DNA of 7,258 bases. Origin: an uncultured Clostridia bacterium. Lineage in GTDB: Bacteria; Bacillota; Clostridia; Oscillospirales; Ruminococcaceae. Below the pieces are notes generated by a model. The model worked only from the letters and a program-made list of their open reading frames with translations, had not been told where the DNA came from and did no database searches. The stretch spans positions 1-7,258 of the forward strand of contig CALGTU010000041.1 in assembly GCA_937901465.1 (NCBI GenBank), written 5' to 3'. Shown here piece after piece: positions 6,385-7,258 of the stretch; positions within the stretch are counted from its first letter, which is position 1; the number at the start of each line of letters is the position of its first letter. The translations under genes and the position numbers were made by a program.

Positions 6385-6421
6385 TTCGTGCAGAGAATTT
6401 GTATTCTTTGCACGAATTTTT
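6385..6421 (+). terminator. Rho-independent terminator of the Ntn-hydrolase gene
   Basis: The stem is TTCGTGCA (6385-6392) with TGCACGAA (6409-6416), a G-T pair (G6393/T6408), then AGAAT (6394-6398) with ATTCT (6403-6407): 14 pairs around a TTGT loop, followed by TTTTT at 6417-6421. It begins 5 nt after the stop codon. Confidence 0.93.
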
Positions 6422-6434
6422 AGATTTTAAAGCT

Positions 6435-6454
6435 TTAACGCTTGAAATCGTTAA
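6435..6454. promoter_or_regulatory. Inverted repeat flanking the -35 of the aldolase promoter (possible operator)
   Basis: TTAACG (6435-6440) and CGTTAA (6449-6454) form a 6-bp inverted repeat with an 8-nt spacer that contains the -35 box TTGAAA. A perfect 12-bp palindrome, TTAAAGCTTTAA (6427-6438), overlaps its left side. The position suits a repressor site, but the half-sites are short and AT-rich, so chance is possible. Confidence 0.35.
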
Positions 6455-6470
6455 GTAAGAGTGCTATAAT
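6442..6470 (+). promoter_or_regulatory. Strong predicted sigma-A promoter of the aldolase gene
   Basis: TTGAAA (6442-6447), a 17-nt spacer and a perfect TATAAT (6465-6470), with the extended -10 dinucleotide TG at 6462-6463. This is the best promoter in the window. Transcription would begin near 6477, leaving a leader of about 54 nt before the preferred start codon. Confidence 0.85.
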
Positions 6471-6481
6471 ATGAAACATAA

Positions 6482-6499
6482 TCCCGATATGTATCGGGA
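6482..6499 (+). promoter_or_regulatory. 5'-leader stem-loop of the aldolase transcript
   Basis: TCCCGAT (6482-6488) pairs perfectly with ATCGGGA (6493-6499) around an ATGT loop, a few bases after the predicted start point. No T run follows, so it is not a terminator. A stem at the extreme 5' end often protects mRNA; an operator in the early transcribed region is the alternative. The structure is seen directly; its role is inferred. Confidence 0.5.
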
Positions 6500-6530
6500 A
6501 AGCAATTCTATTCAAGCGAGGTATTTAGTT

Positions 6531-7258
6531 ATGAAAGTTTTATCAGAACTTATGGGCTACCGCGAAAGTATCAAGGTTCTTGATGCTACAATGCGTGACG
6601 GAGGACTTGTAAACGATTTTTACTTTTCCGATGATTTTGTAAAAGCCCTTTATAAAACAAATATAGAAGCAGGGGTAGACTATATGGAAATGGGCTACCG
6701 TGCGTCAAAAAAAGTATTCGATGAATCAAAATTCGGAAAGTGGAAATTCTGTAGCGATGACCATATCAGAGAAATTGTCGGTGAAAACAATACAGATCTT
6801 AAAATCGCAATCATGGCAGATATCGGAAGACATGAACTCGATGATTTTGATCAGAAAGTCAATTCTCCCGTTGATATGGTAAGAGTAGCAACATATATTC
6901 ATCAGATGCCTGAAGCAATCCAGATGATTGAGGATGCTGCTAAAAAAGGCTATGAAACAACCTGCAACCTTATGGCTATCTCAACATCACAGAAAGAAAA
7001 TATCGATGTTGCAATCAACATGGTTTGTCAGACGCCTGTTGACTGTATCTATATAGTTGATAGTTTCGGTGCGTTCTGTCCCGAACAGATAGCGAGAGTT
7101 GCCGAACATTATATGGAAGTCGGTGAAAAATACAATAAGAAAATCGGCATCCATACACATAATAATCAGCAACTTGCTTTTGCCAACACAATTGAAGCCT
7201 GTGGCGATGGGGTAGACCTTCTTGACGCAACATATCTCGGAATGGGAAGAGGTGCAGG
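6531..7258 (+). CDS. DmpG/HMG-CoA-lyase-like aldolase, 3' end beyond the window
   Basis: The first 242 codons of a TIM-barrel protein of the HMGL-like superfamily, closest in motif content to 4-hydroxy-2-oxovalerate aldolases. Seen are LDATMRDGG (17-25, with catalytic R22 and metal ligand D23), VDSFGAFCP (176-184), the GIHTHNNQQLAFAN segment (206-219, metal ligands H208 and H210), and LGMGRGA at the window end. Family members split or condense pyruvate/acetyl units using a divalent metal; substrate and pathway are unknown here, and the acetaldehyde dehydrogenase that partners DmpG is not in the window. I chose ATG 6531 because GAGG (6518-6521) lies 9 nt upstream and it follows the promoter. 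The frame is also open to in-frame ATGs at 6489 and 6471, but 6471 directly follows the -10 box and would precede the transcription start, so it is unlikely. The truncation is only the window edge. Confidence 0.88.
   Translation, partial: MKVLSELMGYRESIKVLDATMRDGGLVNDFYFSDDFVKALYKTNIEAGVDYMEMGYRASKKVFDESKFGKWKFCSDDHIREIVGENNTDLKIAIMADIGRHELDDFDQKVNSPVDMVRVATYIHQMPEAIQMIEDAAKKGYETTCNLMAISTSQKENIDVAINMVCQTPVDCIYIVDSFGAFCPEQIARVAEHYMEVGEKYNKKIGIHTHNNQQLAFANTIEACGDGVDLLDATYLGMGRGA

Noticed and set aside
6264..6458. 64-codon frame overlapping the end of the Ntn-hydrolase gene and its terminator
   Set aside because: It lies out of frame within a solid gene, runs through a terminator hairpin, and has no ribosome site.
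6471..6530. In-frame upstream ATG at 6471 (and 6489) as start of the aldolase
   Set aside because: The 6471 codon directly follows the -10 box and lies before the predicted transcript start; neither has a Shine-Dalgarno, whereas 6531 has GAGG at suitable spacing.

Overview
The window reads as a stretch of chromosome from a low-GC, anaerobic, spore-former-type Firmicute (class Clostridia, perhaps a Ruminococcaceae/Oscillospiraceae-like gut or rumen lineage). The reasons are the AT-rich codon use, strong AAGGAG-type ribosome binding sites, a DegV protein, and a Spo0A-type DNA-binding domain with Spo0A-box-like sites. The species cannot be fixed from this sequence. All six genes lie on the + strand; no RNA gene, mobile element or CRISPR array was seen.

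Layout. (1) Positions 103-4137 form a compact three-gene signalling operon: a receiver/HD-GYP response regulator (probable cyclic-di-GMP phosphodiesterase), a six-helix membrane hybrid histidine kinase with one degenerate and one intact receiver, and a DegV-family fatty-acid-binding protein whose start overlaps the kinase stop by 8 nt. (2) Positions 4138-4283 are regulatory DNA. They hold two perfect Spo0A-box sequences arranged as a 10-bp inverted repeat, the second covering the -35 element of a predicted promoter. (3) Positions 4284-5054 encode a protein with a clear Spo0A C-terminal DNA-binding domain behind a receiver-like domain that has lost its phosphorylation site; a strong terminator abuts its stop. 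(4) Positions 5091-6379 hold a monocistronic gene for a membrane-anchored Ntn-hydrolase (choloylglycine hydrolase/C45-like). Its predicted promoter and ribosome binding site are overlapped by a perfect 18-bp inverted repeat, and a strong terminator follows. (5) Positions 6442-7258 hold a near-consensus promoter and the first 242 codons of a DmpG/HMG-CoA-lyase-like aldolase, cut off by the window end.

How the genes may work together (inference). The kinase is the natural partner of the HD-GYP regulator, linking an unknown membrane signal to c-di-GMP breakdown. The adjacent Spo0A-like protein looks phosphorylation-independent and carries Spo0A boxes in its own promoter, so it may be an orphan regulator controlled by the main Spo0A or by itself. 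The pseudo-receiver Spo0A paralogue together with its 0A-box promoter is the most interesting item here.
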